64,000 bases of DNA, taken from Hygrocybe punicea. Taxonomy: Eukaryota; Basidiomycota; Agaricomycetes; Agaricales; Hygrophoraceae. The position numbers and the translations under genes are program-made. This document shows, one piece after another, positions 46,551 to 56,384 of the stretch (within the stretch, counting starts at the first letter, position 1; every line of letters starts with the position of its first letter). The notes beneath the pieces were generated by a model. It saw nothing but the letters and a program-made list of their open reading frames with translations. It was not told where the DNA came from and did no database searches. The DNA is taken from contig OY744467.1 in the NCBI GenBank assembly GCA_963556145.1, positions 186,001 through 250,000 of the forward strand, read 5' to 3'.

Positions 46551-47767
46551 AGTCAAAGACCAACAACACTCACAAAATCTCCCAAACTCCCACTCAAAAC
46601 TCCAACTCCGTCGAGGACTTATGAAATGCTGCCGACAGGTATGCCCCCCGGTGGACGCCACCACCAGCTCAAGATACCATTTGTCGACCAAATCGCCTGT
46701 GCTCAGAGCGTAACTCACCAAGGGAGGTGGAAAACTCGTAACGTGTTGGCATTGGCCTGGGGTACTAGATACATCGAACAGTGAACAGGGACTGCAAAAA
46801 CCAATGGCATGCGGTAGTGTAGGCAAAATGAAGGGCGATGGGTAATGAAAACTAGAGTACTAGAAAACTGGGTGTCGACTAGGTATGACATGGCGGGACT
46901 TTGGGGGCTCGAAAATGGCGGGGGTGGCTCGTGTATAGTGGCAAAGGGATACTAAATACTTTGGGTCACGGAACGTGGTTGCAGGGAGCTGGTCGAGTGC
47001 GTTCGTGTGAGTGGATAGTGGAGAACCGTGGGTCGATTGATGATGACGCGGCGGGTCCGTGGGGTGGCTATAAAGGCTGGCGACCACTCGTTTGGGATGG
47101 CGCGAGTGAACAGGGACGTCCAGTGCGTCGAACAAGGGCCTGTGGGGTCGGTTGTGTGGGCTAGAGGGCTCGGTTACATGAAAACGGGGGACGATGGCAT
47201 GGTGATGTGGCAGTGGCCATAGGGCTGGCGACCATTCGTTTGGGACGAAGAATGGGAGTGCGGGGCACTGGTACGCTGGATGAGGGCATGGAGGGTGTAA
47301 CGCGTATGTGTGGGGCTTCAACTGATGCGTATGGGGTGCTAACGAAGATGACGTGGCGTGACACGGGGGCTCTAAAACGGTGGGGTCAGCTCGCGTGGGG
47401 TGTACGTGGGGGTACGTGGAGCTTCTAGGACGTGTGTCATGAGTGCTAAGGGCGCATCGAGCGTGTGCGTAGAGCTTGAGAACTGTAAAAACGCGGTGTA
47501 AAATGAAGCAATGCTGAAAAAAGCATGTTGGCCGTAGAAATGCGCGTGGTTAGTGCAACACAGCTTAGCGAGGGTCTTGGGAATGTTGATCGTAGGCGTG
47601 GGGGTTCTTATGAGTGCGTCTTGGTGGTGAACAATGAAAAAAATCCAAGTTGAAGACGATGACGTGGCGATGCGCGGGTTGGCCTTTTTGCCTCGAAAAA
47701 GGGGCCGTGGCGGTGTATGGTAAACGTGAAGGCTCATGGGTTATCTAACAAAAATGGGGGTGGCCGT

Positions 47768-47924
47768 TGTAGTAGTGGGTAGTGCCCCACTACTACCAGT
47801 AGATCACGTGATAGTTCCCACGTTCCGTAGGATTACCTTTTGTGTAGATAGCTTATGAGACTTCAGCTTGTCACACCATCCGAGATCACTGAGACACCAG
47901 TAGGGACCCCTAGTCCCTACTACA
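47768..47924 (+). repeat. TRIM D inner, inverted LTR
   Basis: 157 bp, the reverse complement of the outer LTRs apart from a few sites. It is followed by the primer-binding-like TGGTGATGAGAGTG at 47927. Confidence 0.85.
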
Positions 47925-48097
47925 CCTGGTGATGAGAGTGTGATTCGTCTCAGCCTTTCTTTTCTCACCATTCTCCAGCTTTTTTGAGCCCCTTCTGAGC
48001 TTCTCTACTGGTTTTCTCACGCTTACAGCTTTTTCACGCGGTCTCACCACCCAGCTGCAGAGCAGCCCCCGTTTTTTGTCCATGGCCAGCCACACGG

Positions 48098-48254
48098 TGT
48101 AGTAGGGACTAGGGGTCCCTACTGGTGTCTCAGTGATCTCGGATGGTGTGACAAGCTGAAGTCTCATAAGCTATCTACACAAAAGGTAATCCTATGGAAC
48201 GTGGGAACAATCACGTGATCTACTAGTAGTAGTGGGGCACTACCCACTACTACA
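48098..48254 (-). repeat. TRIM D outer LTR, right
   Basis: 157 bp, differing from the left outer LTR mainly at CpG-type sites (for example CCTATGGAACGTGG versus CCTACGGAACATGG). Confidence 0.85.
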
Positions 48255-48796
48255 CCGGTTAAGACCAGTTGGGTCCACCCAAAATCAAAAAATGAACTGG
48301 TCCTCATAGGTCCGGTTCAGGTTTTTGACAAATTATGCAATGAGTTAACTGGTCCGGTTCCGGTTAATGTCCAAAAATGGCAAAAAACCGGACTGGACCG
48401 GACTTTAAAACACTACTTCCGGATGGAAAACTCACCATGGCTTTTCTACGGTCGATCAACCACTGCCGCGCCGCGCCTTCCTCGCCCTCGACCATCCCCA
48501 CAAACCCGTCGTTGTGAAACTCGGCGATTTGGTCTACCGCGTCCTGGTAGTCCACCCGGGTCTTGGCATTGATGCTTTTAACGAAAGCGGGATAGGCATC
48601 GTAGTCGTCCATGGTGAGAGTCGAGGTGGAGTGTTGAAACGAAGTTAGGAAAGCCGATCAATGACGACGTGTTTTTTTTATGTTTTTCTCACTTTGTTGT
48701 TGTTTGGTCGCTCACGTGGTTAGCCACCTTCGCGCCCCACGTTTGAAGATCTCGTACTATTGACCACGGATGGTCTCTATTAGAAGACCCAAGGAG

Positions 48797-49352
48797 ATGT
48801 AGAGGGCTCTCCACCCTCTGAGGCCGGAAACCTGACATATCACGAATCTGCTCCAATCCAATGACTCTAATGATCTCGGCTCGAACCCGACGTAACCCAG
48901 TGCATACCGACTAGCACGGCCGCTCCAGTACAGGATTGGACCGACCTCCATACCCGCGGAGTATCAAGTATCGTAGAAGGATCTCATTGGACTGGAAACC
49001 CGACATCGGACTTACCTAGTTTGCACATCTGTCTCCCTTATGGAGATATACGAAAGTATTTTACATCTTTTTCATTTGATTTCACTTCTCCCCTCCATTT
49101 CTCTGTCATCGTTGCCTCCCAACCTCTGTCCTATTTCTCCATTTTCCTCCCCCTTTGTTCTCTCTCATCGGCCGAGGCCTCTCGTCCGAATTTAGATAAG
49201 GATTTTTGTAGTATAAAAAGGTGCCCAAGGCACCGTATCAATAATAAGAAACCAGTCCCCGTTTTCCCTCTCTCTCAGAGTCCCTCTCAGTAGCACACAT
49301 CGCTCACACATCACCCCTGGTCTTTCTACCATCTCCCCATTGTTCTGCCATG
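48797..49352 (+). repeat. Truncated 3' LTR of G2
   Basis: The first 556 of 785 bp of the G2 LTR. It stops after GTTCTGCCAT and runs into gene beta at GGTTATGAATAG. Most mismatches to the 5' LTR are CpG transitions. The last ~230 bp and the TSD are missing, which points to a deletion after insertion. GTTATG is present on both flanks (15335-15340 and at the junction). Confidence 0.8.
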
Positions 49353-50137
49353 GTTATGAATAGACCAGCAAACAAAGCCTTCTGTAACATGGAGAACAAA
49401 AAAACACCAGGATCCGGTAATGTGTGGGTGATAGTTGAGTGGACCCAGAACATGTCCCTGCCGGCACAATCTTGCTGTCTATACCCAGTGATATTACTGG
49501 GGCCATCGCGATCCATACATCCTCCGCCATGGGAGAGCGACCAATCCATAGAATCGACCCAGCAGGATCAAAACCGAGCATGGCATACTTTGACGGGAAC
49601 TTGTGAATTGGTTGGACCAAGTTGAGCCCAAACTCGAAGTTATGCATGTGTTGTTCATTCAGAATGCATGCAGCAAGGCCAATGTCCGCAGACACACAGG
49701 TAAAGAAGTCAATGAAATTGAGGTCCGCATTTCACGAAAGCATCCTGTCATTTGGTTTCACAGTGTATACTTCATCAAGGTCCAGATCGACTCGTTTGTT
49801 TAGTAATGCCAGTGCCGAAGAGACCTTTGACCTGTCATAGTTTTTTGCTAGACGACTCAACCTCACTTTAAAGGGGTTTTGTTGGTGATATGAGTTTCTC
49901 TCCTGGTCAACACCAAAATCCATGAGAGAACCGAGGACCTGTTCCTGTGACACAGAGTCTGACCCGGTAAGGTTGGCCGCTTCTTGTGTGACATCAAATG
50001 GTGCGATGTGGGTCATGTCCTCGGTTTCTCCATTTTCACTGACCAGAAAACCATAACTATCAAGGCGTAAAGTTAAGTTGATCCAGAGTGAACCTAGCTT
50101 GGCCAACTTACTCATCAACTTCAGCGGTGGTACTCAT
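49353..50137 (-). pseudogene. Gene beta, N-terminal part
   Basis: Starts at an ATG at 50137-50135: exon 1 is MSTTAEVD, intron 50111-50057 (GTAAGT donor, CTTAAC branch, GATAG acceptor), then DYGFLVSENGETEDMTHIAP. The frame runs FKVRLSRLAKNYDRSK ... VKPNDRMLS, then a TGA at 49732-49734 where CGA is expected, and continues NADLNFIDFFTCVSADIGLA ... LGFDPAGSILWIGRSPMAED to a second intron (GTATAG...TTACAG) and a short exon cut by the G2 LTR. No domain recognised; no signal peptide. It joins 15343-11657 after removal of G2. Confidence 0.6.
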
Positions 50138-50734
50138 ATTTTGAGGTTGATGATGGTAAAAGGTTTGAACGTAAAATTTTATTTCATGTTCCGATGCATG
50201 CGGTTGGTGTCTGCTTTCAAAGTTAGTTTCCACATGGCAGCAACTCTTCCACATCTGGAATTCATGGCGATTCATATTGGCTGTTCATCTTCAATTGAAT
50301 GATAATTATAATATTAACTCAGAGTTCTTGACTCGTTCACCCTGAGTCAAGGAAACGGAAACCGGACTGCGGACTGTAACAATATACATGGTAGCAGAAG
50401 CAATGAATTAGTGCTTGGGAGCTGGTTCGATTACAAGCATAGAGGAAGATGCCTTTTGGCCTGTGGGTACTTTACGTCCCCCTGTCACAAGAATTATGTC
50501 AACGACGTTGCGTGCACAGTAACAAGCAGTCTAGCAATGATCATTTTACCGGTAGTGCACACCTTCTTGCTGACCTCTTTGCGGCAATTGCTTTTCGGTG
50601 CGTGAGCGTGACTGTCGCCAACATCAGAGTCATCTTCCAAGCAAATGACTGCAATAGATAGGTATGTTGTTAGCAGGTTTTACCCTTCTGCCTGAGAAGC
50701 CTCTGTGACTTGGGCAAAAGATCTGGGCCAACGG
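50138..50734. other. Upstream region of gene beta, no gene seen
   Basis: About 600 bp with short frames only. It contains TGAGTCAAG/ACTCAGAG-type motifs near 50315-50350 that resemble the minisatellite unit near the 3' end of beta. It probably contains the beta promoter. Confidence 0.35.
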
Positions 50735-50892
50735 TGTAGTAGTTGTGCCTGGTCAGTCACGTGATCAGGTTCCCATGGTTTGACCTAGTTAGTAGCCTTC
50801 CAGATGTAGTAGTCAGTCCATCCTTCCTATCCAGTCGACCTTTCCCTCGAGTCCTGCGTGAGCCCCCGGAGTGGTACCTCGGTACCACTCCA
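50735..50892 (+). repeat. 5' LTR of TRIM C
   Basis: 158 bp, with GTCACGTGATC box. Confidence 0.85.
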
Positions 50893-52551
50893 ACGTGGTG
50901 ATGAGAGTGTTCTTCGACCCACGCTTCTCTTTTTCTCATGGTTTTCCCACTTCTTACAATTTTTCTCGCGAGACAACTTTTTCCGGCCTCACCACCCCCC
51001 AAATTTTCACTTTCCCTAGACCCAGCTATGTCCACACGACCCCCCGCAACTTCGTTCGACGTTCCGGAGCCCCGCGTTCCCCATCAGGATCCCACATGGC
51101 CCGCTACTGCGAGTTTTGGACAACCCAACGAAAATCGCATCGCCGCCGCGCGGACCCCGTTTTTTTCATGCACCCCGGACCCAAAATGCACGCGTTCGAC
51201 TCCCCGCACCCTTGGCTCATCTGCCAGAACCCCCCGTCGCGCCTCGTCGTCTCAAACGAACCGCCCCGCACCTTTTGGTCGCCCCATGGATCTGCCACGT
51301 CACCATTGTTAGACCCCCCGTTTCTCGTCACCCCCACCCTTACACGGACCCATTCGACTCCCCGCACACTCGTTCCGCTAGCCAGAACCCCCCGTTCCCA
51401 TTCGTCGCCCCAAACGAGCCCCGCCGCTCTATGGACACCCCAGCGAACTCCCACGTCAGCATTCCGCGACACCGTCTCCCGTGGATGCCCACCCCAACCC
51501 ACGCTCATCCAACCCCACGGACCCTCGTTCGACGTACTGGAGCTCCGCGCTCGCCTACGCCACCTCGAATTCACGGTCGCAGACCTTTTTGGCCACACCA
51601 CGGATCCGTCGCGCCCCCCCGTTGGACCCCCGTTCTTTCGTGTACCCCAGCATCACACGGACCCATTCGACCTCCCGTGCCCTCGTTCCACCGGCCAGGA
51701 CCTCCCGTCCCCCTCCATTGCGCCAAACGAGCCCCCGCCGTCGATTCCAGACACCCGGGCCACGCACCACGTCACCATCGCGCGGCCCCATTCTGCCAAC
51801 ATACCCAGCCCCGGATCAACTCACGAAGCTCGCGGCCCACCCGTTCACCATCCCGGAGCACCCCACCTCGATCCAATACCACCGTGCCCACCGTTCCCAG
51901 ACCCCCACCGCGTTCCGCCACGTCACCATCTCTCGGCCGGATTCTTGCACCATACCCGGCTCCTCGAGCCCTCGTTCAGCTCCCCGCAACCTCGTTCTCG
52001 ACCCTGGCGACTTCCCCGACCCGTAGGGACCCAAACGAGTCACCGCCGCGACCACTTAGCACCCCAGCGCTAGTCCCCTCATATCGAGAATCCCCGATGC
52101 CACCGCATGGCCCAATGCACCCGTATGCTTTCCCTTTCCCCCGTTTACACCGTACCTTGTCCCGTCCTATCCCCTTTCCCCACCCTCGACATTTATTGGA
52201 TATTCAACCTATCTACGAACCATCACTGCTCGACAGCACCGTACCTATTTACTTTCGCACGAACCACCCAGTCTATTTTCGGATCACAAGAACTCACACC
52301 CTGGGCTACAAGAACTTATGGTTTTGAACGTTTTTATCCTACCCTGCGATGTGAGTCCCAGAGGCATTCGAGGATGGAGGAGCAGAGCAGAGTTACAGTT
52401 TGGTCATCTACCACCCCCAACGATCTTGGAGGACGATACGGTCCCGCCTCACGTGTAAGGCCCGGGGCATCGTGAGGGACTGGGAGTCGTGACTGGAGAG
52501 TTTTTTTCTTGGTCAGTTTTGTTTTGCTTTTTGTTTTCTTTTAGTAGCGGT

Positions 52552-52589
52552 ATGGTGACGAGGACGTCACCATGAGGAGGAGGGGCACT
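52552..52589 (+). promoter_or_regulatory. TRIM C 3' hairpin and polypurine tract
   Basis: Perfect 9-bp stem ATGGTGACG/CGTCACCAT, loop AGGA, then GAGGAGGAGGGGCACT. Confidence 0.7.
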
Positions 52590-52736
52590 TGTAGTAGTTG
52601 TGCCTGGTCAGTCACGTGATCAGGTTCCCATGGTTTGACCTAGTTAGTAGCCTTCCAGATGTAGTAGTCAGTCCATCCTTCCTATCCAGTCGACCTTTCC
52701 CTCGAGTCCTGCGTGAGCCCCCGGAGTGGTACTCCA
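52590..52736 (+). repeat. 3' LTR of TRIM C (11-bp deletion)
   Basis: 147 bp. The end reads GAGTGGTACTCCA instead of GAGTGGTACCTCGGTACCAC then TCCA, consistent with slippage between short direct repeats. Confidence 0.8.
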
Positions 52737-52740
52737 ACGG

Positions 52741-53256
52741 TAGTGAGTAAGTGCATGGAGCAGAATGATGGTTGTCACACATTCAACTCCAGGTTCATAC
52801 CCTGGTGGAACTTCGCATTCATATCATTTGAGTGCCCACTGCTAACTGAAGTTAACCGAACTTACTTGAGTCATCAGCCGGCACATTGGAAGGACCTTAG
52901 AAGAATAAATTGTTGGTGCAGTTAGTGCACCAAAGTGCACCACTTACCTGACACATCTGCCAACGTTGAAGGCCCTTTAATGAAGAATAATTAGGTGCAG
53001 TTTGAGCTGGCTCACACCGAGCCTACTCACCTGGTGCATCTGGTATTAGATGTTGGTATTATTAATCAGTGCAAATGGGCAGTTAGAGATCCGCATGATC
53101 CGCATAAGCTTACTTTCGTCAGTCAGATCCCAACCTTTCAGAGAATATGAATATATGAATGATACATTGAGTTGGGAGACCTATAACAATTCAAATACTC
53201 ACCAAACTCATCAACTATGATGGGAACCTCTGCACCAAATATTGAGCTGACTATTA
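52741..53256. other. Spacer between TRIM C and gene alpha
   Basis: No gene is convincing. GTGCACCAAAGTGCACC and GAGCTGGCTCACACC-type short repeats lie at 52915-53040. It is the 3' flank of alpha. Confidence 0.35.
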
Positions 53257-55894
53257 TCAACCATCACCAATCAGTTGATGAACGTGATAGATGTGGCATA
53301 GTTTGAGTGGGTAACTGACCAGAATTCGTAGCGAGGATGTCGACTTCAAGAAGTCATGTATTAATTGAATTGACGATCGACATAAATGGACACACATACA
53401 GGCATTGATGGCCTCATCAAGGTCATCGTCAAGGACCTTGATGTTGTCTGATCCATCAATTGCGTGTCCTTTACCCTTCACATAGTGCCCTGCATGGTTC
53501 AAATCTGCATCAATATCATCTCCTGCCACTGTTCAGAGGCAGAAAGTGAGAATGGATAATAATCACCTTACCATTGTCGAGATCCATATCCTCAGTGTGG
53601 CTCCCACCGACATCGGCCTTTTTGCCCTTCCGAGCAGGCAGCTTGCGTACTTTGCTTGCTGCCAGATTTGTTACTGAGTCCTGTTGGGACTTCCTCTTTT
53701 TGACCCTAGGCAGCAGTGGCAGCTTTGTAGCCGTCTCGACTGTCGTTAGCTTTGGCGCTGCCGACTTAGACAGTTTGGAGGGACGGGCATCGTCATTGGT
53801 GCTCTCATTGTTGTCCAGCTCCTAGTGATCATTTGTTTGTCTGGGATTACACAAAGGAGCCCTCACTCACCTCGACTTCCAGCCGGGTGATCGAAAAAAG
53901 ACGATCCACTGTGTCAAATCTGCTGTACCACTTGGGATTGATTGCAACATTGTCAACCTCATCGTCCTGGTGGAGCCGCAACTCCTCGAGCACAGCATAA
54001 TTCACGGACAGTGCGCGGATCAGTTCTGTCAGTGCGAGGCTGACATCACCGGTGACTGGGGATTTCGATCCGCGATCAACTCTCACGAAGGGCAATTTTT
54101 CCATCTTTGTGACTATGCCCTGCAACTGCCTTGCAGCCACCTGCTTTCGTTTGGTCACGGCTTCGCCCGTCACAAAGGTCCTGATGTCAAAGGTGGCTTC
54201 ACTCTTTGCCACCGGGGTACTTTTGACGGTGATGCCATCAACGTACTTCCACTCAGCGCGATCTGCCGTGACCACCTCTCCAGTCTTGCTCACTGCAATG
54301 GTCATGATGGTTTTGACATGGCCACTTAACAGAGCTGCAATGCCAGTGCGCAATCGTTGTCCGGCATTTGACTTCTTCAGCAACACCGGCCGATAAAATT
54401 CCACCAACCGTTTCTCGAAGATGGCTGCCATCGCAAGGTGCGGCCAGTCATGTGTCCTGTTCTGGGTCTTCATCCATGGCCATTTCGTCGCAGCGAGGCA
54501 AAAATTGGGTATCACGACATAACCTGTCGCGCACTGTACCACCTCCATGTTCTTCAGCACTTCCTCCTTCTCATCAACCAGCGTCGACAACATCACCCCC
54601 ATCCATTTTGGCACATTGGCCCAGGTTTAAATGACGCTTCCAGTTGTCCTTTGACTGTGGGCCGCATTGATTCAAGATCCTTGTTCGCAGAGTGGATGTC
54701 TTCATCAAATTGGCCCAGGTTATCGTGTTCATATAGAAGGTACATTGCCAACTTTGTGCTATTAGCAGTTGCACCACTGACAGCAAGGTCGTCACATACT
54801 GCATGTGCAGGTTTCGATCCATCGCGAAAGCGTGTTGTATCCAGCTTGACAGCAGCCAACATGTGTGAAGTGAAATCATTGGTGGGTAAACCGTTTCGGT
54901 AGAGGAATTCATACTCTACTAATGGTTCGATCCACCTCGAGATCTAACGAAGTAGTTCGTTAGTGGAAGTTGATTCGAACACGCTCCACGCTGCCATCAT
55001 TGTCCTTCGAACTGGTCCACGGTTTGAGCTGACTCAATGCCTGCAGTTTCCTTCCAAGTGACAGTCTGCGCTTAGAACTGACTCAAAGTGTGCCAACCAG
55101 CATCATCCATGCTACTCTCCACACTTGGAACTCACTCACACCGCGGCAAAACACTTACCTCGCGTAAAGCCCACATTACCATCCCCAATCCATCTGTAAT
55201 TCCGAATATAAGCGATTTCGTGAGGATCGGCAGGTTCATGTACTTGTGGTGTGTGTGCAGCATCCACTTTAGTTTCGCTGTCATGGTATCTGCCGCCCGC
55301 TTCTCGTCATCTCCACCACAATGTTGTCATGCAAATACGTTGTTACCTCCTTGCTGTATGCCTTGAAGTACAGCGAAATGAGCGAATTTCCTGATCCCAC
55401 CAATCCAAGCACGGGTACCATCGATCCCTCCAATGCAATGAATGTCTTTGTCAACATGTGGTCCATTGCATTCAGGACTGTCTCTGTAAGTTGGCCCTTC
55501 GTGAATCCTGCCTTGCTCCATCGGAACTGCTTCCATGTTGGCGAGATCATATCTCCTCATCCGCCTTCGACACCTGCATCGCATCTTGCTTGCTTACCTC
55601 CCTGTAATATCGGCTCAACTCATCCGCTGACATACTCATACCTTCACCTTGAAAAAGAAAGCATAACATCGAGGCACCGACATTGGACACTTCCGCAATG
55701 ATCTGCACATCAAATCAGTTCCAATGTCCCTGCCAGCTGAGCTATCTTGTTAATACACTAACCCCGCCATACACGTTCTGCATGTGAGTCCTCTGCCAGC
55801 CCAGCGTGAATATCTTCAACGTTGTGAAATGCTCCCCGAATGTGTTCAACGTCATAAGTGACTGAAGGGTGTCTTGACCATTGAGTATCTGCCC
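53257..55894 (-). pseudogene. Gene alpha, main part: large uncharacterised intron-rich gene
   Basis: Minus-strand blocks, in coding order: 55894-55780 (NTFGEHFTTLKIFTLGWQ), 55550-55281 (PTWKQFRWSKAGFTKGQL, EGSMVPVLGLVGSGNSLI), 55270-55170, 54890-54620 (KLAMYLLYEHDNLGQFDEDI), 54614-53870 (PKWMGVMLSTLVDEKEEVL, RTHDWPHLAMAAIFEKRLV), then a Lys/Arg-rich segment (KKRKSQQ, KVRKLPARKGKKAD), and a short tail ending at 53257. Introns have good signals (for example GTAAGG...GAACAG near 53576-53531). Basic clusters suggest a nuclear protein. No known domain or catalytic motif is recognised. A frame break near 55280 and the H1 and LTR insertions make this copy non-functional. Confidence 0.5.
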
Positions 55895-56384
55895 TAGTGT
55901 TGCCGTAGTTCGGTTCCGAACCTAGCCGAACCCGGTTCAAACCCCGAACCGAACCCGGGGTTCAGTCTAAGTTCAGCCAAGTGCTGAACCGGACCGCGGG
56001 TTCAGTTCCGGGTTTCGAGGCCTGCCGGAATTCCTGAACGGCTCCAAACCGCGTCCAAACCGCGAACGCGGATATTTTTAAGGTATTTATTTCATTTGTT
56101 TTTTGTATTTCTTTACTTACTTTTTCGTGTTAAACGATATCATGTGACCATTACACGAAGGTCTTCACCAACAACAACAACGCAAGGCCCATGAACGCGA
56201 CACAATGTCGCGTTCGTGAATACAGGTAAGTCTCGTAAATTTCCTTAACTTTACTAATATTACCTGCCACAGGCAACTTGACCGTGACCACATCGCGAGC
56301 ACACCACCACACACAACATGGATCCCAACGCCAACGCCAACGGACGTGGGACAGCCGCAACACCACCACCACCACCACCACCAC

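Larger units (their letters stand above)
46351..48254 (-). mobile_element. TRIM D, rearranged element with three LTRs
   Basis: Outer LTRs 46351-46507 and 48098-48254 are in the same (minus) orientation with TSD CCGG (46347-46350 and 48255-48258). A third 157-bp LTR at 47768-47924 is inverted and is followed by CC-TGGTGATGAGAGTG, the 5' internal start of this family. The inverted block 47768-48093 is bounded by CCGT (47764-47767) and ACGG (48094-48097), an inverted 4-bp duplication. The 3' hairpin and purine tract lie at 46508-46550 next to the left LTR. The layout suggests self-integration of a cDNA. Confidence 0.8.
45344..48415 (+). mobile_element. hAT-like non-autonomous element H2, inside an intron
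   Basis: TIRs are TAGTGTTT(G/T)(A)AAG(G/T)CC. The 8-bp TSD is CTTCTGGA (45336-45343) and CTTCCGGA (48416-48423), one CpG-type mismatch. Subterminal CCGGACCGG repeats are on both sides. Inside: a hairpin AGTGGG/CCCACT at 45768-45789 before AAAAA-GTATGT (45805, intron donor-like), ACCACCAACGCC-type arrays (45860-46140), and one 54-bp dyad (46145-46198). TRIM D occupies 46351-48254, leaving about 1.16 kb of H2 itself. No transposase. It lies within the 52-nt first intron of the antisense gene. Confidence 0.82.
44212..48612 (-). pseudogene. G2-borne antisense gene: coiled-coil protein with Zn2Cys6-type cluster
   Basis: Three exons on the minus strand, 48612-48436, 45303-44752 and 44676-44212, give 397 codons. 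Exon 1 begins MDDYDAYPAFVKSI. Exon 2 is Glu/Lys/Arg-rich and probably coiled-coil. Exon 3 starts with Cys residues spaced CX2CX6CX7CX2CX6C (CTNC...C, then CERCRKLKKKC), the spacing of fungal Zn(II)2Cys6 DNA-binding clusters, then a basic stretch and an acidic EEVESDSDDEEEE region. Intron 1 (GTGAGT, GACTAAC, CTAG) is 52 nt without its insertion H2. Intron 2 (GTAAGT...TTACAG) is 75 nt. One TGA at 45081-45079 (expected CGA) breaks it. It may regulate the element or host genes. Confidence 0.7.
15344..49352 (+). mobile_element. Ty3/gypsy element G2, split by eight or more later insertions
   Basis: G2 has a 5' LTR at 15344-16128 and a truncated 3' LTR at 48797-49352. After removing the insertions its body is gag, retropepsin, RT/RNase H and integrase in one sense, ending SIDPSADDD-stop at 43937, then an antisense spliced gene at 44212-48612. 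Later insertions are at 16328-18163, 18756-19621, 20355-21228, 24521-35080, 36705-43918 and 45344-48415. In each case the G2 sequence rejoins in frame or across an intron once the insert and its TSD are removed. The element is dead: lost start codon, several TGA stops, two frameshifts, and a changed catalytic Asp. Confidence 0.85.
50735..52736 (+). mobile_element. TRIM C, between genes beta and alpha
   Basis: LTRs 50735-50892 (158 bp) and 52590-52736 (147 bp) with TSD ACGG (50731-50734 and 52737-52740). The second LTR lacks 11 bp within GGTACCTCGGTACC. After the first LTR comes ACG-TGGTGATGAGAGTG. The 3' hairpin is ATGGTGACG/CGTCACCAT with loop AGGA (52552-52573), then a GAGGAGGAGGGGCACT purine tract. 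Same family as TRIM A. Internal Pro-rich frames (50871-52073 and 51116-52327) carry the same PNEP repeats. Confidence 0.85.

Noticed and set aside
50411..50661. Short plus-strand ORFs upstream of gene beta
   Set aside because: Two overlapping frames of 64-70 codons with no conserved features; they lie in the probable promoter of the minus-strand gene.
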